Shown here one piece after another: positions 33,900 to 45,423 of a stretch of 64,000 nt of DNA. Origin of the DNA: Medicago truncatula. Lineage: Eukaryota > Streptophyta > Magnoliopsida > Fabales > Fabaceae. The notes beneath the pieces are model-generated. The model did no database searches and was not told where the DNA came from. It saw only the letters and a program-made list of their open reading frames with translations. How positions within the stretch are numbered: position 1 is the first letter of the stretch; the number at the start of each line of letters is the position of its first letter. Location: positions 51,316,494 through 51,380,493 of the forward strand of contig NC_053045.1 in assembly GCF_003473485.1 (NCBI RefSeq), given 5' to 3'. Both the position numbers and the translations under genes were made by a program.

Positions 33900-35040
33900 A
33901 TGAAATGCGTAAATTATTGTTGCTATGTCCATTGTCGATGAGGTGTAAGAGGACAAACATGTATGAAATTTTACGCCTCATGGCGTTAGCTTCGCGTGTC
34001 AACACATCATGAAAAATTTAGTCGATAACGCGGACTTACGTGTAGAGGGCAATTGGACGAAATTATGGCATCTCAAAGTACCACTAAAAAAATGAAGGTT
34101 TCCCTATGGAAGGTGGCACGCGGTTACCTACCAACAGGATACCGCCTTCAAACACAGAGTATTCAGTGTAATGATCATTGTGTGATGCGGGATAGGTTGT
34201 ATAAAAATGATTGACATGTTTACTTTGGTTGCGACAAGTTAGAAGTCGTGTGGGAAGTGGCGCGGCTGTGTCATATCATCAAAGAGAATCTAGTAGTAGC
34301 AAATGGATTTGCAACTCTCTTCTTTCAACTATTCGAACAACTTCCTCATCAACAACTCCTTATTTTTGTAATGACTTTGTGATGCATATGGAAAAGAAGA
34401 AATGAGAAGCTTTCGAGTGATATAAATACGAATCCACGTATGTTGGTGTACATGGCACATGAATCTTTGATGAAATGGCAGCAAGCCCACGAACATGCAT
34501 ACAACAAGGAGGAATGATAAAGCAATTCTAACAAAACAATAAGTCATAATCATGACAACTTGAGCTAAATGGAGGTAGGAGAGGTCAAGTTCACATCGAT
34601 GCAGCAATCTTCAAGGAACAAGAGTGTTTATGGAATATGCATGTGCGTTAGAGGAAGTCTAGGAGAGTTCATAAAGGCAAAAATAACTTGGTTCTTTGGA
34701 TTACAGCAACCACACGAAGCGGAGGCAAGGGACTTAAAGGAAGCGATAAAGTGACTTGACAATATAGGTCTATCTAAAGTGTCTATCGAACTTGATTGCA
34801 AGCAAGTGGTTGACGGTATAATTAAGAGACTCAACACCAATTCCATGTTTGACGCTATTATTGATATTTGAACAACTTCACTTAAAACCTATCAAAACTA
34901 GGAGACAAACAAATAGTGTTGCTCATTTGTTAACAAGGACGTCATTATCTTATGCTAGTTTCCACATTCATGATCATATTCTATCTTGTACTGAGACTGT
35001 AATTATTGATGAAATGAGTTAAGTTTGCTTTCGTCAAAAA
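33900..35040 (+). pseudogene. LINE 3' end relic: zf-RVT and RNase H pieces
   Basis: At 34045-34192 the frame reads NWTKLWHLKVPLKKMKVSLW, then GYLPTGYRL and a C-x3-C pair, the zinc-binding module behind the reverse transcriptase of plant LINEs. After frame breaks, 34360-34410 resembles the C-IWKRRNEK segment, and 34560-34960 carries an RNase H-like end (SIELDCKQVVDGI). Stops and frameshifts are many. It ends with a short A-run after ttcgtc at about 35035. It lies between the two NAR2 copies. Confidence 0.75.
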
Positions 35041-35365
35041 AATAATCTTTTATTATAGAATTAAATTGTATATTATATACGATAAATGTTTATTTTTTTT
35101 TTTTGGCAAAATAAATGCTTATGTTTAAAACGCTTAATTGAATTGTTTATACAAGCACGACATATATAATTGAGTAATTTTATCTCATAGTCGTTACAAA
35201 AAAATATTAGAAGTTTATATAACATCACAAATCTTAATAAATTTAATAATGTTATAATATTAACAAAAAGATGTAGGTTTCGTATCCAACAAAAAAAAAG
35301 ATGTATATAGAAGATAGAAGTATAGATATAATAAGAGAAAAAAAGAACAAGAGAAAACATATCAA

Positions 35366-35448
35366 GCAGGCTTGCCCGAGTGGTCTAAGGGGGTAGACTT
35401 AAGACCTACTGCACTGAGTGCGCGTGGGTTCAAACCCCACAGCCTGCA
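35366..35448 (+). tRNA. tRNA-Leu (anticodon UAA)
   Basis: The acceptor arms GCAGGCT (35366-35372) and AGCCTGC (35441-35447) pair fully, with discriminator A at 35448. The D arm has the Leu form GCCCGAGTGGTCTAAGG (A box), there is a long variable arm, and the T arm is GTGGGTTCAAACCCCAC (B box). The anticodon loop CTTAAGA gives UAA, reading UUA. The anticodon stem has one A-C mismatch next to the loop. A TTTT run follows within 20 bases. CCA is not encoded, as expected for nuclear genes. Confidence 0.95.
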
Positions 35449-36230
35449 AAATTCTTTTGCTTATTTTTTTTTTTTTAATTATTTGTATTTTTGCTCTAGA
35501 GCTTTTTTGGTCCTATTTGACTCATAAGAAAAATGCATCTCTATGATTACAAAGTATATGTTTGACACCATTTCAACATATTTCGACTGACAATAAATAA
35601 TATATCAAAATTTGTTCAATTAGAAAGTTACATCATTATCTCAACTGAACTAAAATATGGTTGCTTTCACACCAATTACTACTACTGTCCCGATTGCACA
35701 GGATATGATATTTTAGAATCAATTAAATTTTTATCATTTTCTCAAGTTATAAATAGATTTTTTAGAGGTAATAAATTATTTTTGTATACGTATAAAATAT
35801 ATAATGACCTTAAAATCATTTGGAGTGCACGGCATATATATATGTAATTTGTTCATATAGAACTTGCTTTGGCACTTTGCTATAAGCTTAATTAATTATT
35901 TACAAAAATTTCATTCTGCAAATGCTTAATTTATCATCTCAGACAATTATTTCCCTACTAAGGAACCTTCATTGAGCTTCAAAATTTAGTGTTAGCTAAC
36001 CCACGTCGATTCAGTAATGAAAAAAAATACTAATAAATATCTTTAGAACACTTGATAAAAAGTTTAAAATAAGACTTCCATTGGCCTATCCAACACTAAA
36101 GCTTAAATAAATTAAAGGATCAATTTTATCTTTTTATTAAATACAATCGCATAGTTAGCATTAAAATTTGTCGGTTATATAAATGTGAATTATCACGTTA
36201 ACAGTACAAGTTTGCCACCAGCAATTAATA
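35449..36230. other. Intergenic stretch, no gene seen
   Basis: Contains the poly-T terminator region of the tRNA and a relic (36025-36075) of the MITE family of 14823. Otherwise nothing was recognised. Confidence 0.45.
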
Positions 36231-36246
36231 ACAAATAAGGAATGTG

Positions 36247-36371
36247 GTTTTGTAAATATACATTGTGACTGGTTGTTTTTTTAGGTTGGTCCCTCTGGTA
36301 CACCTTGTACCGAGGGGTCTCCAACGTCGTAGCTAATATATTTCATTTTGATTTTTTCTAAAAAAAAAAAA
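36247..36371 (+). mobile_element. 5'-truncated LINE tail with 16-bp target duplication
   Basis: The segment ggttggtccctctggtacac, then accttgtaccgag and a final poly-A (about 36358-36371), looks like the very 3' end of a plant LINE. The repeat acaaataaggaatgtg is found on both sides, at 36231-36246 and 36372-36387. This is a textbook retroposition scar, only 125 bp long. Confidence 0.85.
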
Positions 36372-36387
36372 ACAAATAAGGAATGTG

Positions 36388-36923
36388 AGTTCGCTAATGA
36401 GATTTCCAAGTCAAACTAAGGAGTACAGATAAATATTTAAGAGGAAATTGGCATCCACAAATATATATTCATAACAAACAAATATATATATATATATATA
36501 TTTTTTTATACCAAAATAAGAAATAACTATTATAAATACCTATACCTGTTATGAAATTAACATAAACTATAGCAAGATATTGCAAACTATAGAAGAATGG
36601 AGATAAGAGAGAAAGGGAAAATATAGAATAGAGAATAAAAGAGTATTGCATTATGCTCTTCAAAGATTGTAATTCTTGCAATGTCACCTGACTCCTATTT
36701 ATATGACATAAATGAAGTTAAGAGCAATACCAATGAGTGAAAACCATATAGTCATAGGACCTATAGACTATCCATGAAATATGAAAAACTTAGGGAGCTG
36801 CACATCCACCAAATATTCATAACATTATTGATAATATTATTTAATTAGGCCTGCAGCATATATAAGGCATAATAAAGCATTCAAAACAATCTGCCATGAA
36901 GTTTCCTATGTCACTTAATTCAA
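36388..36923. other. 3' flank of NAR2 copy 2
   Basis: AT-rich, with a (TA)n run at 36482-36500. No gene seen. Sequence next to the stop codon is shared with copy 1. Confidence 0.45.
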
Positions 36924-38034
36924 TCACTGCTTTGGTGACTTTCCCTTCCTTTTTTCAATATAGAAGAACACACCTAGGGACACAACCGAGAAGGCGCTGA
37001 AGACAACGGAGCAGATATCAAGAGTCGCGTGGCGGCCACTGATTGCGTTGATCTCAAACAAGTTGGTACTCTTACCCGCGTTCGTGGTTTGGCCATAAGC
37101 CACTTCCTTATCGTTGGAATCAAATGCATAGGCGCGTACAAAGTACGTTGCCTGAGGTACGTCGCGCTGAATCAACCACTCGAAGGTTTGGACCGTTTTG
37201 TTGGAAGCATTGTATGGCATGGCTAACATTTTGTGTTGGCAAGTTTTGTCCCTAGAGAGTTCATCCTCGGTCTTTCTCCAAGCACGGTCTTTTTGGCTTA
37301 TGGGCGCGTAGCACAATTTCAGCTTTATGGTTTTGTAGGATGAGTCTGTTCCAGCTGGGAAGGTCTTGTTTAGAGCCCATGTTCCACTGATTTTGTCAAC
37401 TCCGGATAACAGAACTGCATAGGTATTTCATACCAAAATTGAGTTTAATCAGCTTGAAGGAGTATTTAACATCATGTAAAAACAAGTATGCAATCACAAT
37501 ATAGGATAAGACATTCATTTATTAAGGTTTTTGATGCGTATTAACTTTGCAAAAATTAAGGTTGCATCAGTCATATTCCTTTGTGATCATTTGTATTATC
37601 AAAAATTGCAACGCGACTGCAGTTTAAAAACCTTATTAAATAACACACTGGACTCTATTAAACTTGGCCAAATTTTCTTGAAAAATGTTCATAGTGGTAT
37701 ATGAGATTATTCAAATTCAAGAAAAGAGGAAGGAACATAATCACATACAAATCAAAATTAAATCAAGTATCTTTTTAAAGAAGAAAAAAAGTGACTTTGT
37801 CTTCAAATTAATTCATCAAAATTAAACATGATCTATGTGATTCATCATATTCTATTTTAACTAGCATAAGTCAATACAAGGTGCAAATTCTTCTTGTTAC
37901 TTACCTTGTCCCTGCTTAGGGGAAGCTGTGACATCAATGGTTCTTTTCAAGGAAGAAAAGAGATCCTTTCCATAACAAATTTCAGCTAAACAGCATAGAA
38001 GAAGTGATGCCACCACAAGCTTGTGTGCTGCCAT
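36924..38034 (-). CDS. NAR2: High-affinity nitrate transporter accessory protein, copy 2
   Basis: Same family and role as copy 1. Exon 1 is 38034-37905 and exon 2 is 37414-36924, 206 residues. The intron is 490 bp, against 123 bp in copy 1, because of extra sequence between about 37480 and 37860. Exon 2 differs from copy 1 at about 15 of 491 bases by eye and only one residue (CYAPISQ in place of CYAAISQ), so selection or gene conversion has kept the coding part close. The signal peptide, conserved Cys residues, C-terminal membrane helix and basic tail are all intact. Both copies have intact splice sites and TATA boxes, so both are likely expressed. Confidence 0.93.
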
Positions 38035-38269
38035 AGTTACTTATAAAGAAAAGTCAACTTGTGAGAAGTAGAAGACTTTAGAGAAAAGCCAATTGGAATT
38101 GGAATGATATTATGATGAGAAGAATCTGAATGGAGATACACTCATTCTAAACCATATTATATACAAAGCCCAATCCAAATAAAATAGCATAAAACTGATA
38201 CAAATTGAGTTTTGACTTTGGGTAATGACAACTACTGTTATAAGTCAGAAGGCCCAAAATATTGTCGAA

Positions 38270-38582
38270 GCGTGTTTGATTGTACGGTGAGGAGAATTAA
38301 TTTTGATAAAATTGATTATATAGAATTGATTTTGATTAAAAGTGATTTGTGTTTGGATATTTTTATGTAAAAGTGAGTTTTGCTATTAACATGTGTGTGA
38401 AAATCAATTCTAAAATCAAAAGCTATAAATATTGTAGAATCAATTCTGGAGGTAGAATCAATTTTAGCGACATGAGTCAAACATGTCAGCATCAATTTTA
38501 TACCTCTCCCTTCAAAAAAAAAAAAAATTTATACCTCTAAAATCAATTATGATTTCTCTAGATGTTGAACCAAATATACACT
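38270..38582. mobile_element. MITE inserted upstream of NAR2 copy 2
   Basis: It interrupts the upstream region shared with copy 1. The interior is dominated by (a)gaattgattttg-type motifs in both orientations, and the ends (gtgtttgattgtacggtgag; RC of right end gtgtatatttggttcaac) are weakly inverted. Boundaries are approximate. Confidence 0.55.
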
Positions 38583-39504
38583 AAAAAAAAAAATTGGAAG
38601 AGGAGAAAAGTAATAGACGGAGCAAACAAGTGCCAAGTGGTATAGATGGCCCTTAAACTTGTTGAAGGGACATCCTATTCAAAACCAACTAACTTATTGT
38701 ACCGATGGAAATAGTTTAGTTTAGGACAGGTTAAAAAAAAACAGTTTTGTTTTAAAAAAAAAAATTTGAAAACAGTTTGTTTTAATTTTAATATTACTTT
38801 AATTATGACACTAAGGTATATGTATGATGATTTTCGTCTTTGAATTTTGTCGACAAAGAAATATTAAGTCATTGATTTTGAAATTGTTATTGTGTTTACT
38901 TTGTTATTGTTGTGTTTCTATTTTCTTCATGTCCTCAAGTGCTTTGAATTTTTTATGGACAGACGGTTATACATAATCCATTAGATATTAAAATTCTTTG
39001 GACGAGTTGTTTGTCTGCAGGTTCCTAACGTGAGATTTATTTTTTTTGACAAACCTAATGTGAGATTAATTAAGTTCTTTTTTTAACATATAAAAAATAT
39101 ATTAGCCTAAAATGACCAGTAGAGCTGCCAATTATAGAAGGAAGAACAATTCAATTTAGTTTTTTTAGAATAAATCAATTTTATGTCGTTAAATATCAAA
39201 CTTTATCATGCCACGATATGATTTTATATAGAGTGTACTTATCCTTTTATATAGAGTGTACTTATCCTTTTATTTATATAACATAAAGTCTAATTAGTGT
39301 ATAGGGAGGTAGCATACCTAGTTCTTCGTTTTTATAGATGGTGTCTGTGTTCGTTGGAGTGCTTGAAATTGCTCTAAAAATTATTTGTATTGTAATGAGT
39401 TTGAGTATCCTTGTACTCTCTGTCAATATATTGTTTATCTAAAACAAGAATCATTCTATGTAAATGGACTTAGACATCTTAAATGGTCGGACTTAATTTT
39501 TACT
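38583..39504. other. Distal upstream region of NAR2 copy 2
   Basis: 38585-38880 continues the homology with copy 1 upstream sequence. A 24-bp unit (ttttatatagagtgtacttatcc) is tandemly doubled at 39224-39272. No gene seen. Confidence 0.45.
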
Positions 39505-39513
39505 CTTGACTAT

Positions 39514-40376
39514 AGGGCTGGAAATGAGTCGAGTCGAACTGAACCTGTCTGAGCTCGACTCGACTCGATAAGAATTTGCTCGGCTTGAAACTCGACTCGA
39601 GTTCGACACGAACTCTTTTTTCAGCTCGAATTCGACTCGTTTAAAGTTCACGAACAGTTCGGTTCGACTCGTTAGGTTCAATTTGTTGCTTGAGTAATAT
39701 AATTCAAAAGTTTTTTTTTTTTTTTTCAAAAATTTATATTTTGACCTCTTAATTTATTTAAAAAAAGTATACTAAAATTGAACTAAAACAAAAAACTATA
39801 GACCATGTTTGTCTCAAGACTACTAAGTAAAAAAGTAGTAGTAACAACTGCACTGCAATCCATATAGATTCTCAAATGCACTTCTCTTTTATAACTACTC
39901 TTATGCTATGTTGTTACTAAACTCCCCGATATGGGACAAAGTTTAGCACAAGTGTGTTATTTGCTTCTTATTGTTTCTTTTGTTCTTTTTTTTGGGTGAT
40001 ATTCTTTCTCTCTTTTATTAAATTGTTGATTAAATTAGAAATAATTCTTCCTCCTCTCTTTGATAAAAAAAAAATAATTCCTCTAAAAACAAGTACATAA
40101 ATATCATAGAAAGTTTGTAATAAATTACATGTGTTGTATTTTAATATTAGTGCCTGTACTTTATAAATTTTTACTAAACTTATATATATATATATATAAT
40201 ATTATCGAGCCAACTCATGAACCAACCGAGTCGAACTATATAAAGTTCAAGTTCAGCTCATTTGTTTAACGGATTTAATTTTCAGCTTGTTTGGTTCATG
40301 AACCAAATTCAACGAGTTAATTGTCGAATCAAGTCCTAAACTATTGTCGAGTTGGTTCGGTTCATTGCCAGCCCTA
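39514..40376. mobile_element. Mutator-like MITE, 863 bp, perfect 9-bp target duplication
   Basis: Ends AGGGCTGGAAATGA and, in reverse complement, TAGGGCTGGCAATGA. CTTGACTAT flanks it at 39505-39513 and 40377-40385. The arms contain repeated gactcg/cgagtc and gttcgg motifs. The interior is AT-rich with no transposase. Confidence 0.92.
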
Positions 40377-40596
40377 CTTGACTATGAAAAAAATATTGTT
40401 AATTTAGGATAGCCAATTTCATATATCTATCAAGTTTGTCAAATTATATTAGCCAATAATAAATGATGGTGGATATTATAATTAGTCAAAGAGTTAAAGA
40501 GGGCCATGTAGAAAATAGGAACGTGGACTCTTATAAATAAGAGAAACTCAAAAAAATGAGGTATGAAATGTGTGATGTAACTTCTTTTTCTCTCTT

Positions 40597-40661
40597 TGAT
40601 TCCAGTCTCTCTGTTCTATTCTTCTTATTTGATTCCAGTCTCTCTGTTCTATTCTTCTTAT
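40597..40661. repeat. 33-bp tandem duplication
   Basis: tttgattccagtctctctgt and the following tctattcttctta occur twice in a row. Pyrimidine-rich; no coding meaning seen. Confidence 0.85.
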
Positions 40662-40712
40662 TGCTACTACATCTTCTTATTTACCTATTGTGTTCTATCA
40701 AAAACGATTATA

Positions 40713-41007
40713 CTCCCTCCGTCCCTATATATAAGACCCTTTTATCAAAATCACGGGAATTAAGATAGTGGATATTTGTATTAAAGTTGTTTGTAATCAC
40801 TATTGTTTTTACAATTTTATCCTTTAAGAAAGAAGGTTAGTTTATGTTTTCAACATGTTATTTATTGTTGATTGAAGAAAAAGATGTATAATAAATAGGG
40901 GCATGTATGTAAAGAAATAATTAATGTAGTTGGAAGTAACAAAGGGGTCTTATAAAAAGGGACAAAAGAAATTCTCAAAAGGGTCTTATAATTAGGGACG
41001 GAGGAAG
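40713..41007. mobile_element. Stowaway-like MITE, 295 bp, TA target
   Basis: Ends CTCCCTCCGTCCCTATA and, in reverse complement, CTTCCTCCGTCCCTAAT, flanked by TA on both sides (40711-40712 and 41008-41009). This is the standard mariner-derived Stowaway form. The arms share ataagaccctttt and its reverse complement. Confidence 0.9.
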
Positions 41008-41009
41008 TA

Positions 41010-41670
41010 ATTACCAAATTATAATGCTTCTTTGGATGAATCAATAGGATATTGTTTGCATTTCCATTCCAATTGAGGAGAACCATTACAGATATTCAAA
41101 CCTATAATATGATTATAAAAAATATTTATCAATAATTAATTTGGTAGCTAATTTCATCTGATGGTTTAATTTTAATCAACTAGTTTCTTAGTTATAAATA
41201 AATTGTCATTACTTTTCAACTATATATACAAACTATATAATAAAAAAAAAAGGTGTATATAAACTAATAAGTTTCTCTCAAAAAAAACAAAAAACTAATA
41301 AGTTGATTCAACCCTGTATAATTTTCAAAAACATTATTTACTCATACTTGATCTTATATAACTCAGATATTTATGGAAAAGAAATATTTTTAAATAAAAT
41401 TTGGAGTTCATCCAAATACAAGTACAATAGTCAATCAATATCAATAACTCCTTATATAATTGGATTATTATATTATTCTTCCCTTCCCATTTGAGCCTAT
41501 GGTGTTCTCTTTGTTTTGTCCATTATGTCTCGGAAAGGGCAAGCAGACAAAGGTGTGTGTGTGTATACGTAGACGTCAGCCATAGCCGTACAGTTACAGA
41601 AAAGGCAACGGAAAGGGGTTAGGAGGATCCCATATTCTGTTGTTATTTGCTACGTTTCCTTCATTTCCTA
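41010..41670. other. Intergenic stretch, no gene seen
   Basis: At 41505-41560 a segment (ttgttttgtcc then ggaaagggcaagca) resembles 33372-33412 upstream of NAR2 copy 1, a possible far edge of the tandem duplication. Nothing else was recognised. Confidence 0.4.
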
Positions 41671-41679
41671 TAATATTAT

Positions 41680-44600
41680 GGTGAAGTCTAACATGAGGGA
41701 GCCAATAGGTCCCTCATGACATGTGGGAGCAAAAGATGCTTTTTTTTTACCTTAGGATTAAAACAATGAATTGATCTACTCCACCTCAGCAAGAGAGCAC
41801 ATGCACCTCTCCACACTCAATCAAAATAGACCACACACTTTCTCTATATGATTTTCTCTCACCTCTATCACTTGCTTATCTTGTCTTCTATTTCTCTCTC
41901 TTAAGTTTCTTCCTCATTTTACAACCCAGCAATCATATGCACACACAGACTGTTATCTCGCCCTCATTCTCACCTCCTTTCCTCAAGATACTTCACTGTT
42001 GCAATTTAGGCATGGGAAGCATTAAACTGGGAACATACATACATTCCTTTGGTTGCTGCAAAAGAATAATGTATCACATCTAAGCGAATAATTATGTATG
42101 AAAATAACTATTTAAGTACAACAATTACCAAAGCAGCTAGGCTGACATTTCTGCACGCTCCACATACAATCCGAGGTTTCTGGAAAAGTGTTATTTTTAA
42201 AGAACCCTAAAAAATAAAACATGTGATTAGCTTGTGGATTTGAAAAATAAGCTTGTGCTTTCTTCGTGCCATTCAATTCCGATCAAAACTCCATAAAAAT
42301 CGTTGAATTTCATTGTGTACCGAGGGAGATATGACCGGGTCGATTAACGGGTCAAAAAACCCGTTTGAGTGTCTACGGGCGAAGAAGATGAGATTAAAAA
42401 AAGATAAAAAAAAAAACAAAAATTTGCCTTGGCAGGAGTTGAACCGACGCCATACAACACATAAATCCCTAAACACTACCAACTGTACTGTGATTACAAT
42501 TGCTAATTTTATAGATTTTTAGTTTATTTATTTACTGTTACTTGTTTTGAATTAGATTTCTTTATCAAGCAAATCTTATATAGATACAAGTCTAAATAAA
42601 ATTTATATGAACACACATACATCAATAATAAAATTTAAAAATGAGACGATATTAAGTGATGTGACTAAACTATTATTTTTTTTAAAAATTTATCATCGCT
42701 GTGTGTGTCCGGATTTGATTATATAAAGCAAATCTTACATGAATTGGGAGGGATATGAAACATCAATGATAAAATTTAAATAGGAGACTATATTAAGTGA
42801 TGTAATCGAATTATCATTTTTTTAAAATTTTATCATTGTTGTGTGTGTCCGGATTTGATTATATAAAGCAAATCTTACATGAATTGGGAGGATATGAAAT
42901 TTGATTATTTTAGCATTAGAGGGAAAGTGAAATTGAGTAATATGATTCTGCTAAAAAAATAATTAAAGTGAAATTAAGTTTTTTTAGTTAATATTCAATT
43001 CATTACATTTATTCAAAAAATAAATGAAAATTCCTTAGGAAGTCTAGTCAACTAGGAAGGACAACTCCCCGGTGACTGAAACGTTTCTAACATTTGAACG
43101 GAAGCATGTTTAGTCGATCCCACCGTTGGATGTGACCTTCACAAAGTTAGAAGGAAGCAGAAACTGAGATTTCTCATATCAGAATCTCGAACACGTGTCT
43201 ACCGGACAAACTATCTCTTCAGAAGCCTAGTAAACTAGGAAGGACAACTCCCCGGTGACTGAAACGTTTCTAACATTTGAACGGAAGCATATTTAGTCGA
43301 TCCCACCGTTGGATGTGACCCTTGCATAGTTACAAGGAAGCCGAAACTGAGATTTCTCATATCAAAATCCCAGACACGTGTCTATCGGACAAACTATCCC
43401 TTCAGAAGCCTAGTAAACTAGGAATGGCAACTCCCCGGTGACTGAAATGTTTCTAACATTTGAACAGAAGCATGTTTAGTCGATCCCACTGTTGGATGTG
43501 ACCTTCACAAAGTTAGAAGGAAGCAGAAACTGAGATTTCTCATATCAGAATCTCAGACACGTGTCTACCGGACAAACTATCCCTTCAGAAGCCTAGTAAA
43601 CTAGGAAGAACACCTCCCCGGTGACTGAAACGTTTCTAACATTTGAACGTAAGCATGTTTAGTCGATCCCACCGTTGGATGTGACCCTCGCGTAGTTAGA
43701 AGGAAGCAGAAACTGAGATTTCTCATATCAGAATCTCAGACACGTGTCTACCGGACAAACTATCCCTTCAGAAGCCTAGTAAACTAAGAAGGACAACTCC
43801 TCGGTGACTGAAACGTTTCTAACATTTGAACGGAAGCATGTTTAGCCGATCCCACCGTTGGATGTGACCCTCGCGTAGTTAGAAGGAAGCAGAAACTGGA
43901 ATTTCTCAGATCAGAATCCCGGACACGTGTCAACCGGACAAACTATCCCTTCAGAAGCCTAGTAAACTAGGAAGGACAACTCCCCGGTGACTGAAACGTT
44001 TCTAACATTTGAACGGAAGCATGTTTAGTCGATCCCACCGTTGGATGTGATCTTCACAAAGTTATAAAGAAGCAGAAACTGGAATTTCTCAGATCGGAAT
44101 CTCGGAGACGTGTCTACCGAACAAACTATCCCTTCAGAAGCATAGTCAACTAGGAAGGACACCTCCCCGATGACCGAAACTCGTCTAACTCTAGAACCAG
44201 AGCATGTTTATTCGATCCCACCGTTGGATGTGACCCTCACAAAGTTAGAAGGAAGCAGAAACTGGAATTTCATATCCCTCTCAATTCATGTAAGATTTGC
44301 TTTATATAATCAAATCCTGACACACACAACAGTGATAAAATTAAAAAATATAATAATAATTTAGTCACCTAAATTTTAATGTACGTGTGTTCATATAAAT
44401 TTTATTTAGACTTGTATCTATCTAAGATTTGCTTTATATAGAAACCTAAAATAAAATGAATTAAACAATTCAAAACTGGTAATAGTAAATAAATAGACTA
44501 AAAATCTAAAATATTAATAATTGTAAGTGCAGTGCAATTGGTTGTGTTTTGGATTTAAGGGTCATAGGGTGCCTGTTCGATTTCTGCAAAGGGATTTTTT

Positions 44601-45414
44601 TTTTTATAATTTTTTTTAATGTCATCTTCTTTAGGTAGTATACTGTAAAACGGGTTTTTTGACCCGCGAATCGACCCGGCTGGATCTCCCATTGTACACA
44701 ATCAAATTCAACGATTTTTATGCACTTTTGATCGGAATTGAATGGCATGAAGAATGCACAGGCTTGTTTTTCAAATCCACAAACTAATCGCATATTTTTG
44801 TTTTTTGTTCTAAAAAAAAAACGCCTTTGAATCATTCTATATCACCGAATTGACAACTTTTCGCTGTAACATCGAATAGTTTCGATTCAGCAACCATGAA
44901 ACCCATATCAATTTGAGAACTAATTTTCTTCAGAAAGAGGATAAGATAAAGATGCAAGTGATATGAGTTTTTGCCATTTTTGCTATAACTCTTTCTGAAA
45001 GATGCAAGTGATAATTTTTTTTGCTATAACTCATGTATCTATGTAAACTAGTTAGTTTGATTTTTGCCATTTTTTTCAATTCACATAAATTGCAACAGTG
45101 AAGTATCTTGAGGAAAGGAGGTGAGAACGAGGGCAAGAGAACAGTCTCTGTATTCATATGATTTATGGGTTGTAAAATGGGAAAGAAACTTAAAGAGAGA
45201 AATAGCAAAGAAGATAAGCAAGTGATAGAGGGGAGAGAAAATCATATGCAGAAAATGTGTGGTCTATTTTGATTGAGTGTGGAGAAGTACATGTGTTCTC
45301 TTGTTGAGGTGGAGCAGATCCAATCCATTTATTTAATCCTAAGGTAAAAAAAAAAGCATCTTTACTTCCTCATGACATGAGGGACCTATTGACTCCCTCA
45401 TGTTAGACTTCACC
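41680..45414. mobile_element. Long-arm Mutator-like element, 3.7 kb, perfect 9-bp target duplication
   Basis: Ends GGTGAAGTCTAACATGAGGG on both sides in inverted orientation; TAATATTAT flanks it at 41671-41679 and 45415-45423. The inverted arms run about 41680-42901 and 44268-45414. The arms include a diverged tRNA-like SINE segment in each (about 42425-42500 and 44520-44595). The left arm has an internal duplication of about 120 bp (cggatttgattatataaagc at about 42710 and 42850). The centre is a 182-bp tandem array. No transposase was seen, so it is non-autonomous. Confidence 0.92.
43035..44268. repeat. Tandem array, seven units of about 182 bp
   Basis: Units start at about 43042, 43224, 43406, 43590, 43772, 43956 and 44138, the last cut to about 130 bp. 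Landmarks in each are ctagt(c/a)aactaggaagg, ccccggtgactgaaacg, cgatcccaccgttggatgtg and cacgtgtctaccgg. Units differ by a few bases. The array is more GC-rich than its surroundings and fills the core of the long-arm element. Confidence 0.95.
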
Positions 45415-45423
45415 TAATATTAT

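Noticed and set aside
43035-44268. Regular repeat array that could be mistaken for CRISPR
   Set aside because: The whole 182-bp unit repeats with no unique spacers, and this is plant nuclear DNA inside a transposon.
44506-45208. ORFs on the - strand within the long-arm element
   Set aside because: They are in the inverted arm, have no transposase motifs and the counterpart arm breaks the same frames.
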